This document shows positions 43,624 to 55,362 of a stretch of DNA of 64,000 nucleotides, in pieces. The notes under the pieces were generated by a model. That model searched no databases. It was not told the origin of the DNA and saw only the letters and a program-made list of their open reading frames with translations. Origin of the DNA: Kofleriaceae bacterium (lineage in GTDB: Bacteria; Myxococcota_A; Polyangia; Haliangiales; Haliangiaceae); assembly GCA_018057825.1 (NCBI GenBank), contig JAGPCY010000016.1, positions 1 through 64,000 of the forward strand. The letters run 5' to 3'. Made by a program: the position numbers and the translations under genes. Numbering within the stretch: the stretch's first letter is position 1; every line of letters begins with the position of its first letter.

Positions 43624-45489
43624 TCATGGCGCGGCCCGGTTGCCGTCGGCGGCGCAGCGCACGCCGAGCTCGGGGTCGGCCTTGTCGGGTGGCACCGCGG
43701 TCCGCGCCGCCACCGTCGCGTACCACGGCTGGCTCGCCGACACGGTGTACGAGGCGCCGCGCGCGATCCGCGCGGTCGCGGTGCCGTCGCTGGTCCACTC
43801 CATCACGTTGCCGAGCAGATCGCACACGCCGTCGGCGGTGCAGTCGGCCGGATGGCTGGCCAGCGGCGAGGGCTCGCCGTCGCTCTGCTCCTTGAGCGCC
43901 GCGCCCTGGGGATCGAGGGAGCCGCGGCGGGCCGCGTACTCCCACTCGGCTTCGGTCGGCAGCCGCTTGCCGAGGGCGGCGCAGGCCCGGGCCGCGTCAT
44001 GCCAGGTGACGCCGCGCGCCGGTTGATCGGGTCGGTCGGCCGGGGTCGGTGGCCGACCCAGCGCGCTGGCGAAGGCGATCGCCGATAGCTCGGTGCGGTC
44101 GAGCAAGAAGCTCGCGACCTCGGTCGGGGCCAGCGGTCGGGCGTCGGGGAACTGCCGCACCAGCGCCGGCGGCGAGCCCATCATGAACTTGCCGCCCGGC
44201 AGGACCGCCATCCCAGCCAGGGTCCCCGCGTCGGGGGGCGGTGGCGCGCCATCGATCGGCCCGGCGTCGACGGCGATCGGCCCATCGATCGGCGCCGCCG
44301 CCCCGGCGCCGCCGCCGCCGCCGCGCACCGCGACCACCGCCGACACCGCCGCCGCCGCCAGGGCGCCGGCGATCACGAACAGCCCGCGGTTGGGCCGGCT
44401 CCGCGTCGACGGGACCGCCGCCGTGCCGTCGACCGAGGCCGCGGCCGCGCGCTCGCGTCGGCGCTCGGGCCCGGGGGTGCCGGCCGCGGTCGCCGCCGCC
44501 GCCGTCGGCGCCGAGGCCAGGTCGCCGCCGCCGCTGCCGCCGCCGAACCGCGGCACCGGCCCGTCGCGCACCGCCGCCGGCGCGGTCGCCCAGGCCGCCG
44601 CCCAGGCCTCGCGCAGCGCGTCGGCGTCGGGGTAGCGATCGCTCGGCGCGTCGGCCAGCGCGCGATCGCAGAGCTGGTAGAAGGCCTCGGGCAGGCCGGC
44701 GCGGACGCTGCGCAGCGGCGCCAGCTCGCGGGCCAGCACCTTCGACAGCAGCTCGGTCATCGAGTCGGCCTGAAACGGCGCGGTCCCGGCCAGGAGCTCG
44801 TAGAGGATCACGCCGGCGGCGTAGACGTCGGTCCACGGTCCAACGTCGCCGCGGTTGCCGGCGATCTGCTCGGGCGCCATGTAGGCCGGCGTGCCCATGA
44901 GCGCGCCGGACTGGGTCAGCGTCGTGGCCGCGGTGGTGCGGGCGACGCCGAAGTCGAGGAGCTTGGCGACCTCGCCGTCGTCGGTGGCGGCGAGGAACAC
45001 GTTCTCGGGCTTGAGATCGCGGTGGACGATCCCGGCGCGGTGGGCGGCGCCGAGCCCGCGCAGCATCCCGTCGAAGGCCAGGTGGACGCGCGCCAGCGGC
45101 ATCGTCGCCGGCGGCCGCGCGATCTCGCGCCGCAGCGTGTGGCCCTCGAGCAGCTCCATCACCAGGTACAACGTGCCGTCGACGTCGGCGCCGAAATCGT
45201 AGATCGACACCACGTGGCGAGTGCGCAGCGCCGCCACCGCGGCGGCCTCGCGCTGGAACCGGGTCCGGGCCTGCTCCTCGCCCGCGGCGCCGCCGTGCAG
45301 GAGCTTGACCGCGACCTCGGCGCGGGTGTCGGGGTTCTCGGCCCGGTAGACCGCGCCCATGCCGCCGGCGCCCAGCAGGCGATCGATGCGGTACTTGCCG
45401 ATGGTCGGCCCCGACAGGAGCTGGGCCTCGTCGGTCGGGCACCGCTTCCATCCCGCGGGGTACTCGGAGCGACAGGCCGGGCAGAACAC
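43624..45489 (-). CDS. Ser/Thr protein kinase fused to a formylglycine-enzyme-like domain
   Basis: 621 residues from a GTG at 45489, nine bases after a TACAAT box. An N-terminal Cys knuckle (FCPACRSEYPAGWKRCPTDE) precedes a full kinase domain: LLGAGGMGAVYRAE, VAVKLL, catalytic HRDLKPEN, DFGVAR and MAPEQ. An Ala/Pro linker and one transmembrane helix (about 367-390) follow. Residues 425-615 form an FGE-sulfatase (SUMF1-like) domain with LPGGKFMMGS, RGVTWHDAARACAAL, LPTEAEWEYAARRG, LLGNVMEWTSD and ARGASY, which would lie outside the cytoplasm. Such domains are often lectin-like or ligand-binding rather than catalytic. Likely an envelope sensor kinase; it is coupled to the Sel1 surface protein. 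Confidence 0.9.
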   Translation of the reverse strand: MFCPACRSEYPAGWKRCPTDEAQLLSGPTIGKYRIDRLLGAGGMGAVYRAENPDTRAEVAVKLLHGGAAGEEQARTRFQREAAAVAALRTRHVVSIYDFGADVDGTLYLVMELLEGHTLRREIARPPATMPLARVHLAFDGMLRGLGAAHRAGIVHRDLKPENVFLAATDDGEVAKLLDFGVARTTAATTLTQSGALMGTPAYMAPEQIAGNRGDVGPWTDVYAAGVILYELLAGTAPFQADSMTELLSKVLARELAPLRSVRAGLPEAFYQLCDRALADAPSDRYPDADALREAWAAAWATAPAAVRDGPVPRFGGGSGGGDLASAPTAAAATAAGTPGPERRRERAAAASVDGTAAVPSTRSRPNRGLFVIAGALAAAAVSAVVAVRGGGGGAGAAAPIDGPIAVDAGPIDGAPPPPDAGTLAGMAVLPGGKFMMGSPPALVRQFPDARPLAPTEVASFLLDRTELSAIAFASALGRPPTPADRPDQPARGVTWHDAARACAALGKRLPTEAEWEYAARRGSLDPQGAALKEQSDGEPSPLASHPADCTADGVCDLLGNVMEWTSDGTATARIARGASYTVSASQPWYATVAARTAVPPDKADPELGVRCAADGNRAAP

Positions 45490-45498
45490 GCGACGACG

Positions 45499-45504
45499 AT
45501 TGTA
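45499..45504 (-). promoter_or_regulatory. -10-like box of the kinase/Sel1 operon
   Basis: TACAAT (minus strand), nine bases before the GTG at 45489. Divergent from TACGAT at 45580. Confidence 0.5.
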
Positions 45505-45579
45505 CGCGGGCCGGCGCCCGCGCGGCGCCCTGCGGGTCACCAAGTCCCGGTCGCGGTTCCGATCGCGATCGGGCCCAGG

Positions 45580-45585
45580 TACGAT
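45580..45585 (+). promoter_or_regulatory. -10-like box of the barrel gene at 45591
   Basis: TACGAT, five bases before the GTG at 45591. Confidence 0.4.
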
Positions 45586-45590
45586 GCCGC

Positions 45591-47444
45591 GTGGTCCGCC
45601 GCTCGCTCGCCCTCGCGCTCGGCCTGGCCGCGAGCCTCGCCGCGACGGCGCGGTCGGCCCCCGCCGATCCCGCCGCGGCGCCGACCGCCGTCGACCCGCT
45701 GGCCGGTCATCCGGCGCTACGCGGCGCGGCCCGCGCGGCGATGCGCCAGGCGTGCGCCGCCCGCGTCGCCGACTGCGACGAGGTCGGCCTGCTCGGTGGC
45801 CTCGAGCGCGCCGCCCTCGCGCGGGCCCTGCGCCAGCGCGGCCTGCGCCTGGTCCGCGCCCCGGCCGGCCGCACGATCGGCGCCATCCACGTCGTGACGC
45901 TGCCGGTCCTGGGCGACGAGGTCGGCTTCCTGCGGATCGCCAACGCGCTCCACGCCGAGAGCCGGCCGGCGGTGATCCGCCGCGAGCTGGTGTTCGGCCC
46001 GGGCGAGCCGTGGGACCCCGATCGCATCGAGGAGTCGGTCCGGCGCCTGCGCGATCCGCTGACGACCTCGGTCGCGGTGGTGGTGGCGGTCGCGCCGGTC
46101 GACGGGGCCGCCGATCGCGTCGACGCCCTGGTGGTCACCCGCGACGTCTGGAGCCTGCGCACTAACTACAACGGCGAGCTCCAGGACGGCACCTTCACGT
46201 TCCTCCAGATCTCGCTGTCGGAGAACAACTTCCTCGGTCGACGCAAGCTGGCCGCGCTGGCGTTCCGCATGGACCAGGCGACCTTCACGCTGGGGCCGCT
46301 GTTCGTCGACAAGAACGCCTTCGGCCACCACTACGACGTCCGGCTGTCGGGCGGGCCGCTGTGGAACCGCGACAGCCGCGAGGTCGAGGGCAGCCAGAGC
46401 ACGGTCGCGGTCAGCCGACCGCTGTGGTCGCTGGCCACCAAGTGGGGCGCATACCTCGAGTGGAACCATCGCTTCGCGATCGAGCGCCGGTTCCTCGGCG
46501 CCGGGGTCCGCACGTACGACGCCCCGTCGACCCCCGACGACGATGCGCTGCCGTGGGCCTATCGCAACCGCACCTGGTCGATCGCCGCTTCAGGCGTCCG
46601 GGCCTGGGGGCGCGCGGTCAAGCACCGCGCCAAGTTCGGCTACGATCTGGCCAGCGAGCGGCCCCGGGTCCTCGACGACTTCGCCGGGTCGGCCGCGGCC
46701 CGGGCCGACTTCGAGGCCGAGGTGCTGCCGCGCTCCGAGCGCTCGGGCCGGGCCTGGGTCGGCTACGAGGTGTTCACGCCGCGCTATCGCGATCTGCGCG
46801 ACGTCGACACCTTCGACCTCGCCGAGAGCCAGCGGTTCGGGCCGCGGGCCCAGGTGGTGGTCGGCGCGGCGCCGCGCTGGCTGGGCAGCGATCAGGCCTT
46901 CGCCACCGTCGCGCTCGACGGCAGCTACGCCCTGGCCGTGGGCGACGACGGCGCGGTCACCGCCGCGGCGTCGGCCAGCGGTCGCTACGACGGCGGCGCG
47001 CTGATCGACCGCGCGGTGTCGTCGTCGCTGCGCCTGGTCGCGCCGCGCCTGGGCCCGCTCCGCGTGATCAGCGAGGCCCGGGTCTCGGGCTACTTCCGCG
47101 AGGAGTCCAACCGCCGCTTCACGGTCGGCGGCGACGCCGGGCTACGCGGCTTCCCGGTCGGCGCCTTCGTCGGCCAGCGGGCCGCGGTGTGGCAGACCGA
47201 GGTGCGCACGCCGTCGATGCGGATCGCGCTCGGCATGCGCTGGGGCCTGGTCGGGTTCTACGATCTGGCCGGGGTCGGCGACACCGTCGCTACCGTCGAT
47301 CTCCACCACGACGTCGGGATCGGCGTGCGCAGCCTGACCCCGCAGCTCTCGTCCGAGGTCTTCCGCGTCGATCTGGCGGTGCCGCTCGACGGCCGCGACC
47401 GCGGCGCGCCCCGCCTCATCCTCGGCTACCGCCAGGCGTTCTGA
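45591..47444 (+). CDS. Outer-membrane protein of the BamA/TamA (Omp85) type
   Basis: 617 residues. Signal peptide near 1-25. A POTRA-like segment lies at about 75-165 ([26 protein letters not shown]), followed by a barrel region of amphipathic strands. The [20 protein letters not shown] stretch contains the LRGFP motif, the counterpart of the conserved VRGF/Y in loop 6 of Omp85 barrels. The C-terminus is LILGYRQAF, ending in Phe as required for barrel assembly. Only one POTRA is clear, so a TamA-like or surface-antigen role fits better than BamA. It is divergent from the kinase operon. Confidence 0.83.
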   Translation: MVRRSLALALGLAASLAATARSAPADPAAAPTAVDPLAGHPALRGAARAAMRQACAARVADCDEVGLLGGLERAALARALRQRGLRLVRAPAGRTIGAIHVVTLPVLGDEVGFLRIANALHAESRPAVIRRELVFGPGEPWDPDRIEESVRRLRDPLTTSVAVVVAVAPVDGAADRVDALVVTRDVWSLRTNYNGELQDGTFTFLQISLSENNFLGRRKLAALAFRMDQATFTLGPLFVDKNAFGHHYDVRLSGGPLWNRDSREVEGSQSTVAVSRPLWSLATKWGAYLEWNHRFAIERRFLGAGVRTYDAPSTPDDDALPWAYRNRTWSIAASGVRAWGRAVKHRAKFGYDLASERPRVLDDFAGSAAARADFEAEVLPRSERSGRAWVGYEVFTPRYRDLRDVDTFDLAESQRFGPRAQVVVGAAPRWLGSDQAFATVALDGSYALAVGDDGAVTAAASASGRYDGGALIDRAVSSSLRLVAPRLGPLRVISEARVSGYFREESNRRFTVGGDAGLRGFPVGAFVGQRAAVWQTEVRTPSMRIALGMRWGLVGFYDLAGVGDTVATVDLHHDVGIGVRSLTPQLSSEVFRVDLAVPLDGRDRGAPRLILGYRQAF

Positions 47445-47454
47445 CCGCGCGGCG

Positions 47455-49083
<1,629 letters not shown>

Positions 49084-49162
49084 CGAACCTCGTTTACCAC
49101 GCGCTCGCCGGGCCGGGGGACGCCCGGCGCCGCGGTCGCTCGCGCCCGGCGCGGCCCGGCGC

Positions 49163-49168
49163 TATGGT
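49163..49168 (+). promoter_or_regulatory. -10-like box of the Nif3-hisZ-purA operon
   Basis: TATGGT, ten bases before the GTG at 49179. An ATG at 49164 lies inside the box, which argues against using it as the start. Confidence 0.45.
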
Positions 49169-49178
49169 GCGCGCCGCC

Positions 49179-49958
49179 GTGACCGTCCACCTGCGCGACG
49201 TCGTCGCCTTCCTCGACACCGAGCTCGCGATCGCCCGCTTCCGCGACTACGGGCCCAACGGCCTGCAGGTCGAGGGGGCACCCGAGGTCGACACCGTCGT
49301 CACCGGCGTGTCGGCCAACCAGCAGCTCATCGATCGCGCGATCGAGCTGGGCGCCGATCTGATCGTGGTCCACCACGGCCTCATCTGGGGCGGCGGCCTG
49401 GGCGCGGTGACCGGGCCGACCGCGCGTCGGCTGCGCGCGCTCCTGGCCAACGACGTCTCGCTGGCCGCCTACCATCTGCCCCTCGACGCCCACCCGCGGC
49501 TCGGCAACAACACCGGCCTGGCCGACGCGCTCGGCCTGGCGCTCGCCGATCGCGGCAGCTTCGGCGACGTCCGCGGGGTGCCGCTCGGCCTGTCGGGGCA
49601 CTGGGCCCAGGCGCTGTCGCGCGACGAGGCGATCGCCCGCATCGCCGCCGGCGTCCTGGGCGGCAAGGCCGCGCCCTTCGTCTTTCCCTACGGTCCGCCG
49701 ACGGTGCGCAAGGTCGGGCTGTGCTCGGGGGCGGCGGGCGACCTGGTCGAGGCCGCCGCCGCCGACGGCTGCGATCTGTTCGTCACCGGCGAGCTGGCCG
49801 AGCGCGCCGGCGAGCTGGCGCGCGAGCTCCAGATCACCCTGGTCGCGGCCGGCCACTACGCCACCGAGGTGTCGGGCCCGACCCGGGTCGCCGACGAGCT
49901 GCGCCGGCAGTTCCCGGCGCTGTCGGTCCACTTCGTGCCGGTCGGGAGCCCGCTATGA
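49179..49958 (+). CDS. Nif3-family dinuclear metal-centre protein
   Basis: 259 residues from the GTG at 49179 (264 if ATG at 49164). The Nif3 signatures are present: [25 protein letters not shown] with the paired His, [14 protein letters not shown], and the C-terminal [14 protein letters not shown] and AAGHYATEV carrying the last metal ligands. The family hydrolyses or regulates an unknown substrate; some members are annotated as GTP cyclohydrolase I type 2 with little support. ATGA overlap with hisZ. Confidence 0.9.
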   Translation: MTVHLRDVVAFLDTELAIARFRDYGPNGLQVEGAPEVDTVVTGVSANQQLIDRAIELGADLIVVHHGLIWGGGLGAVTGPTARRLRALLANDVSLAAYHLPLDAHPRLGNNTGLADALGLALADRGSFGDVRGVPLGLSGHWAQALSRDEAIARIAAGVLGGKAAPFVFPYGPPTVRKVGLCSGAAGDLVEAAAADGCDLFVTGELAERAGELARELQITLVAAGHYATEVSGPTRVADELRRQFPALSVHFVPVGSPL

Positions 49959-51265
49959 CCACGCCGAGTCCGGTCCGCTTGCCGTCGGGCGTGCGCGACT
50001 TCCTGCCGCGCGCCGCCGCGCGCCGCCGCGCCATCGCAGAGCGCCTGCTGTCGACCTTCGAGGCCTGGGGCTACGCCCGGATCATCCCGCCGGTCTTCGA
50101 GTGCGCCGACGTCCTCGAGCGCGGCCTGGGCGCCGACGGTCGGGCCGCGGCGATCCGGTTCGTCGAGCCGGTGGCCGCCGAGGTCGTGGCGCTGCGCCCC
50201 GACTTCACGCCCCAGGTCGCGCGCCTGGCCGCGACCCGGCTGGCCGACGTCGGCGGGCCCCTGCGCCTGTGCTACGAGGGCGCGGTCCATCGCCTGGTCG
50301 GGGCCGGCCACGGCGCGTCGACCCAACGCGAGATCCTGCAGGCCGGCATCGAGCTCATCGGCGCCGACGGTCTCGACGCCGACGCCGAGGCCATCGCCCT
50401 GGCCGCGGCGGCCCTGCGCGCCGCCGGCCTGACCGAGGTCCAGCTCGATCTCGGCCACGTCGGCTTCGCGACCGAGGCCCTGGCCGCGGTCGAGCCCGCG
50501 ATCCGCGACGCCGTCGCCCTCGGCCTCGCGCGCAAGGACCGCGGCGCGGTCGCCCGCGCCACCGTCGACCTGCCGCCCGAGCTCCGGGCCCGCGTCGTCG
50601 CGCTGCCCGGGCTGTGGGGCCCCCTCGACGACGTGCTGGCCCGGGCCCGCGCGATCGCCTGGTCGCCGGCCAGCCGGGCCGCCCTCGACGAGCTGGCCGC
50701 GATCGCCGCCCGGGTCGCGGCGCTGGCGCCCGGGGCCCGCCTGTCCCTCGATCTCGGGCTTGGCCGTGGCTTCGAGTACTACACCGGCGTGCGCTTCGCC
50801 GCCTTCGCCGCTGGCGCCGCCGACGCGGTGGCCCGCGGCGGCCGCTACGACGAGCTGGTCGGTCGCTACGGTCGCGCCACCGGCGCGGTCGGCTTCGCGG
50901 TCGACATCGAGGCCATCGCCAGCGCCCAGCGCGCTGCGGGCCTGGGCCCACCCGAGCCCGGCCTCGGCGTCCTGGTGGTCGGCGCCGACGCGTCGCGGAT
51001 CGCGGCCGGGCTGCGCGGCCTGGGCGTGCGCGCCGCGCCCCACCTCGGCGTGGCCCCGACCGCCGCGTACGCCGTCGAGACCGGCTGGACCCACTGGCTC
51101 GACCTCGACGGTGGACCGGCGCTCTTCGCGGTCGCGACCGGCGCGCGGGCGCCGATCCCGCCGGCCGCGATCCTCGCCCCCGAGACCTGGGCCGGGTCGA
51201 CCCTGGCCGCTACATTCGCCGCCGCCCGGCCCGAGGCGGCCGGCGACCCCCTCGCGAAAGGATGA
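49955..51265 (+). CDS. hisZ: ATP phosphoribosyltransferase regulatory subunit
   Basis: 436 residues, a class II aminoacyl-tRNA synthetase paralogue related to HisRS. It opens with SGVRDFLPRAAARRRAIAERL, then RPDFTPQVARLAA and RLCYEGAVHR, and later LGLGRGFEYYTGVRF and GGRYDELVGRYG. It lacks the C-terminal anticodon-binding domain in the usual form. It works with a short HisG at the first step of histidine synthesis; hisG is not in this window. Coupled to nif3 upstream and purA four bases downstream. Confidence 0.9.
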   Translation: MTTPSPVRLPSGVRDFLPRAAARRRAIAERLLSTFEAWGYARIIPPVFECADVLERGLGADGRAAAIRFVEPVAAEVVALRPDFTPQVARLAATRLADVGGPLRLCYEGAVHRLVGAGHGASTQREILQAGIELIGADGLDADAEAIALAAAALRAAGLTEVQLDLGHVGFATEALAAVEPAIRDAVALGLARKDRGAVARATVDLPPELRARVVALPGLWGPLDDVLARARAIAWSPASRAALDELAAIAARVAALAPGARLSLDLGLGRGFEYYTGVRFAAFAAGAADAVARGGRYDELVGRYGRATGAVGFAVDIEAIASAQRAAGLGPPEPGLGVLVVGADASRIAAGLRGLGVRAAPHLGVAPTAAYAVETGWTHWLDLDGGPALFAVATGARAPIPPAAILAPETWAGSTLAATFAAARPEAAGDPLAKG

Positions 51266-51269
51266 GCAC

Positions 51270-52559
<1,290 letters not shown>

Positions 52560-52635
52560 GCCCGGCGCGCCCCCCCGGCCCCGCCTAACTGCCCGCGGTT
52601 TCAGGTCGGCTCGCTGGCGAAGCGGCGACGGCGGG

Positions 52636-52719
52636 TGATAGCATTTTTCGCCAAGCCCCGGGGCGGCTCGAGGTTCCAAGGCCTCGAACCCCCCTCGCCG
52701 TGGCGAGAAGGAACGCGCC
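52636..52719 (+). promoter_or_regulatory. -10 box, leader hairpin and Shine-Dalgarno of the AgmX-like gene
   Basis: TGATAGCAT at 52636-52644 is an extended -10 type. In the leader CTCGCC-GT-GGCGAG (52696-52709) forms a short perfect hairpin whose 3' arm runs into the SD GAGAAGGAA (52707-52715) in front of the ATG at 52721. The same SD-in-stem arrangement occurs before the lipoprotein at 833. Confidence 0.5.
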
Positions 52720-52720
52720 C

Positions 52721-54652
52721 ATGAAGATCGTCTGTGACGCCTGCTCTGCGAAGTACTCGATTGCCGACGAGAAGGTCCAGGGCAAGGTCTTCAAGATCCG
52801 CTGCAAGAAGTGCAGCAACATCATCGTCGTCCGCGGCACCGGCGGCGCCGAGGAGGCCGCGCCGGCGGCGGCCGCGGCGGCCGCGCCCAGCGGCGGCTTC
52901 GATCAGAAGGAGACCCGGGTCTACGACTACGGCGGCTACGAGGGCGGCGGCGCCCCCGCCGACGAGCCGGCCTGGCACATCGTCGTCGATCAGGAGCAGG
53001 TCGGCCCGCTGACCGTGGCCGACGTCCAGGCGCGGTTCGCGGCCGGCGAGATCGACAGCGAGTCGTACATCTGGCGCGAGGGCTTCGCCGACTGGCAGCC
53101 CCTGGCCCAGGTGCCGGAGTTCGCCAACCTGGTCGCCAGCGGCAGCACCACGACCGCGCAGCCGTCGAGCGGCGCCGACGCCGTGGCCTCGATGTTCGGG
53201 GCCAGCAACTACGAGGAGCCGAGCGCGCCGGCGACCGGCAAGGGCGATCCCGGCGACGTCTTCGCCGCCCACGCGGCCAAGCAAGAGGATGAGGCCGGCG
53301 GCGATCTGTTCGGGCAGAAGGCCGCGGCCAAGCCGCGCACGGCGCGCAAGACCGGCGCCCCGGTGGCCGACGCCGACGCCCCGCTGTTCGGCGCCAGCGA
53401 GCCCAAGCCGGCGGCGCAGCCGGCGCAGGTCTCGTCGATGAAGGGCCAGCGCAACGAGAACTCGGTCTTGTTCTCGCTCGGCAACCTGGCGGCCCTGGCC
53501 AGCGATCAGCCGCGTCCCGTGGCGCCGCCGTCGTCGTCGTCGTCGGGTGCGGCCGCCCACGGCGGCGGCGAGGGCTCGGGCCTCATCGACATCCGCTCGA
53601 TGGCCTCGGCCTACCTGGGTGGGGCCAAGCCGGGCGCGCCGTCGTCGGGACCCAAGATCGGGTCGGCGGACGACCTGCCGGTGTTCTCGACCGCGGCCTT
53701 CGCCGAGCCCGCGGTGATCATCCCGACGATGGGCGGGGCCAAGAACAACAACAAGATGATCTACGCGCTCCTGGGCGCGGTGGCGTTGCTCGCGATCGTG
53801 GCGGTGGTGCTGGTGGTCGTGGTGATGGGCAAGGACGACAAGCCCGCGACCGCCGCCAACGAGTCCGACAAGGACAAGGTCGGGGTGAACGACAAGGGCA
53901 GCGCCGACAAGGGTGGGGACGACAAGGGTGGGGACGACAAGGGCAGCGCGCCCGACCCTGCCGCGGGCAGCGCGGCTGACCCCAAGGCCGGCAGCGCCGC
54001 GGACCCCGGGGCGGGCAGCGCGGTCGACCCGGCCGCGGGCAGCGCGGCCGATCCCAAGGCTGTCGAGCCGCCGACCAAGCCGGATCCGGGAGCCTCGGCG
54101 CGCCCGGTCGATCCGCCGACCCGCCCCGATCCCGGCACCAAGCCGTCGAGCGGCTCGAGCCGCGGTTCGTCCAAGCCGTCGAGCGGCTCGTCCAAGCCGT
54201 CGAGCGGCTCGAGCGCGTCGACCAAGCCTCCGGCCGATCCGCCGTCGTCGGGCGGCTCGTGCATGGGCGAGGTCGAGTGCATGCTCGCGCCCAAGCCGCC
54301 GGCCTGCTGCGCCAAGTACAGCGGTGGTCGCAAGACCGGCGGTTCGAGCTCGTCGAGTTCGAGTTCGTCGAGCTCGTCGGGCGGCGATCTGGCCGACAGC
54401 CTGACCAAGGCCGACATCTCGGCCGGCGTCGCCAAGATCCAGTCGAAGGCCTCGGCCTGTGGTGCCAAGTCGTCGGCCAAGGGCCAGGTCAAGGTGTCGG
54501 TCAAGGTCGCCGCCAACGGCACCGTGGCCAGCGTCTCGGTGAAGGAGTCGCCGGACCCGGCCCTCGGTTCGTGCGTCGCCGCGGCCATGCAGAAGGCGAC
54601 CTTCGCGAAGACGAAGACCGGCGGGTCGTTTAGCTACCCGTTCCGTTTTTAA
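52721..54652 (+). CDS. AgmX-like gliding/envelope protein
   Basis: 643 residues. An MJ0042-type zinc ribbon opens it (CDACSAKYSIADEKV, CKKCSN; four Cys near 5-32). A GYF_2 domain follows at about 87-135 (WHIVVDQEQVGPLTVADV, YIWREGFADWQPL). After a low-complexity linker comes one transmembrane helix (about 345-370), then Ala-Asp-Pro-Gly repeats, a Ser run and Cys pairs. The last 75 residues (VKVSVKVAANGTVASVSVKE, SCVAAAMQKATF) match the TonB-like C-terminal domain of AgmX/PglI proteins, which were first linked to adventurous gliding motility in Myxococcus. It probably spans the periplasm. The start at 52721 is set by the SD. Confidence 0.83.
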   Translation: MKIVCDACSAKYSIADEKVQGKVFKIRCKKCSNIIVVRGTGGAEEAAPAAAAAAAPSGGFDQKETRVYDYGGYEGGGAPADEPAWHIVVDQEQVGPLTVADVQARFAAGEIDSESYIWREGFADWQPLAQVPEFANLVASGSTTTAQPSSGADAVASMFGASNYEEPSAPATGKGDPGDVFAAHAAKQEDEAGGDLFGQKAAAKPRTARKTGAPVADADAPLFGASEPKPAAQPAQVSSMKGQRNENSVLFSLGNLAALASDQPRPVAPPSSSSSGAAAHGGGEGSGLIDIRSMASAYLGGAKPGAPSSGPKIGSADDLPVFSTAAFAEPAVIIPTMGGAKNNNKMIYALLGAVALLAIVAVVLVVVVMGKDDKPATAANESDKDKVGVNDKGSADKGGDDKGGDDKGSAPDPAAGSAADPKAGSAADPGAGSAVDPAAGSAADPKAVEPPTKPDPGASARPVDPPTRPDPGTKPSSGSSRGSSKPSSGSSKPSSGSSASTKPPADPPSSGGSCMGEVECMLAPKPPACCAKYSGGRKTGGSSSSSSSSSSSSGGDLADSLTKADISAGVAKIQSKASACGAKSSAKGQVKVSVKVAANGTVASVSVKESPDPALGSCVAAAMQKATFAKTKTGGSFSYPFRF

Positions 54653-54677
54653 GGAGGGTTTTTCGCAAAAACCCTCC
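54653..54677. terminator. Bidirectional-type inverted repeat after the AgmX-like gene
   Basis: Directly after the stop, GGAGGGTTTTT (54653-54663) pairs perfectly with AAAAACCCTCC (54667-54677) around a 3-base loop. The T-run lies inside the 5' arm on the plus strand and inside the opposite arm on the minus strand, so it could terminate either way. Confidence 0.6.
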
Positions 54678-55037
54678 CCCATTCGCGGAGCGAATGGGGC
54701 CCCCACCCAAGTCATCCCAGAGGGTCCGGATCGCGGGAGGGGCGTCGGTGATCTCGCCGGTGGTGGTGGAGCGTGAGCGTGGAGGTTCAGCCGCTGTCTG
54801 CATGCACCACCATTGGTGGTGACCTCGGGCAAAACCCTCCCCCATTCGCGGAGCGAATGGGGCCCCCACCCAAGTCATCCCAGAGGGTCCGGATCGCGGG
54901 AGGGTCGTGGTCATCTCGCCGGTGGTGGTGGGGCGTGAGCCCCGGCGTTCAGCGGCTGTCTGCATGCACCACGGAGGGTGGTGGTCTCCAACAAAACCCT
55001 CCCCCATTCGCGGAGCGAATGGGGCCCCCACCCAAAA
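54668..55037 (+). repeat. 163-base tandem repeat with internal hairpin, 2.3 copies
   Basis: AAAACCCTCC occurs at 54668, 54831 and 54993, giving a period of 163 and 162 bases; the third copy is partial. Each copy starts with a strong hairpin, CCCCATTCGC-GGA-GCGAATGGGG, followed by CCCCCACCCAAG and a less conserved segment that contains GCTGTCTGCATGCACCAC. A repeated peptide in the minus-strand frame (GAPFAPRMGEGF) follows simply from the DNA repeat. No conserved start or SD supports a gene. It resembles REP/BIME-like intergenic elements. Confidence 0.88.
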
Positions 55038-55116
55038 CGTTCCGACCTGACCTCCAACGCCCGCGGCCTGTGCGGGCGTTGGTGCTTTCGGCGAGGGGGT
55101 GAGGGTTCAGCGGCTG

Positions 55117-55361
55117 GACTCGGACTCGGTCTCGGTCTCGGTGTCGGTCTCGGTCTCGGACTCGGACTCGGACTCGGTCTCGGACTCGGTCTCGGTCTCG
55201 GCCTCGGGTTCGGGTTCGGGTTCGGGTTCGGGTTCGGGTTCGGGTTCGGGTTCGGGTTCGGGTTCGGGTTCGGACTCGGGTTCGGGTTCGGGCTCGGGTT
55301 CGGGCTCGGGATCGGGGTTCGGTCTCGGGTTCGGGTTCGGCCTCGGTCTCGGCCTCGGGCC
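55117..55361 (+). repeat. Degenerate hexamer array C, (CTCGGN)n then (TTCGGG)n
   Basis: About 40 units. The first 90 bases are CTCGGN, the centre is a regular TTCGGG run of about 16 units, and CTCGGN returns at the end, the same order as in array A. It ends just before the diguanylate cyclase reading frame; its frames are all open, so that gene can be extended into it artificially. Confidence 0.95.
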
Positions 55362-55362
55362 G

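Noticed and set aside
54630-55031. A minus-strand ORF with repeated peptides such as GAPFAPRMGEGF.
   Set aside because: It follows exactly the 163-base DNA repeat and its hairpins, runs through the terminator-like repeat, and has no convincing start.
54668-55037. Possible CRISPR array.
   Set aside because: The period is 163 bases and the parts between hairpins are similar copies, not unique spacers; no cas gene is present.
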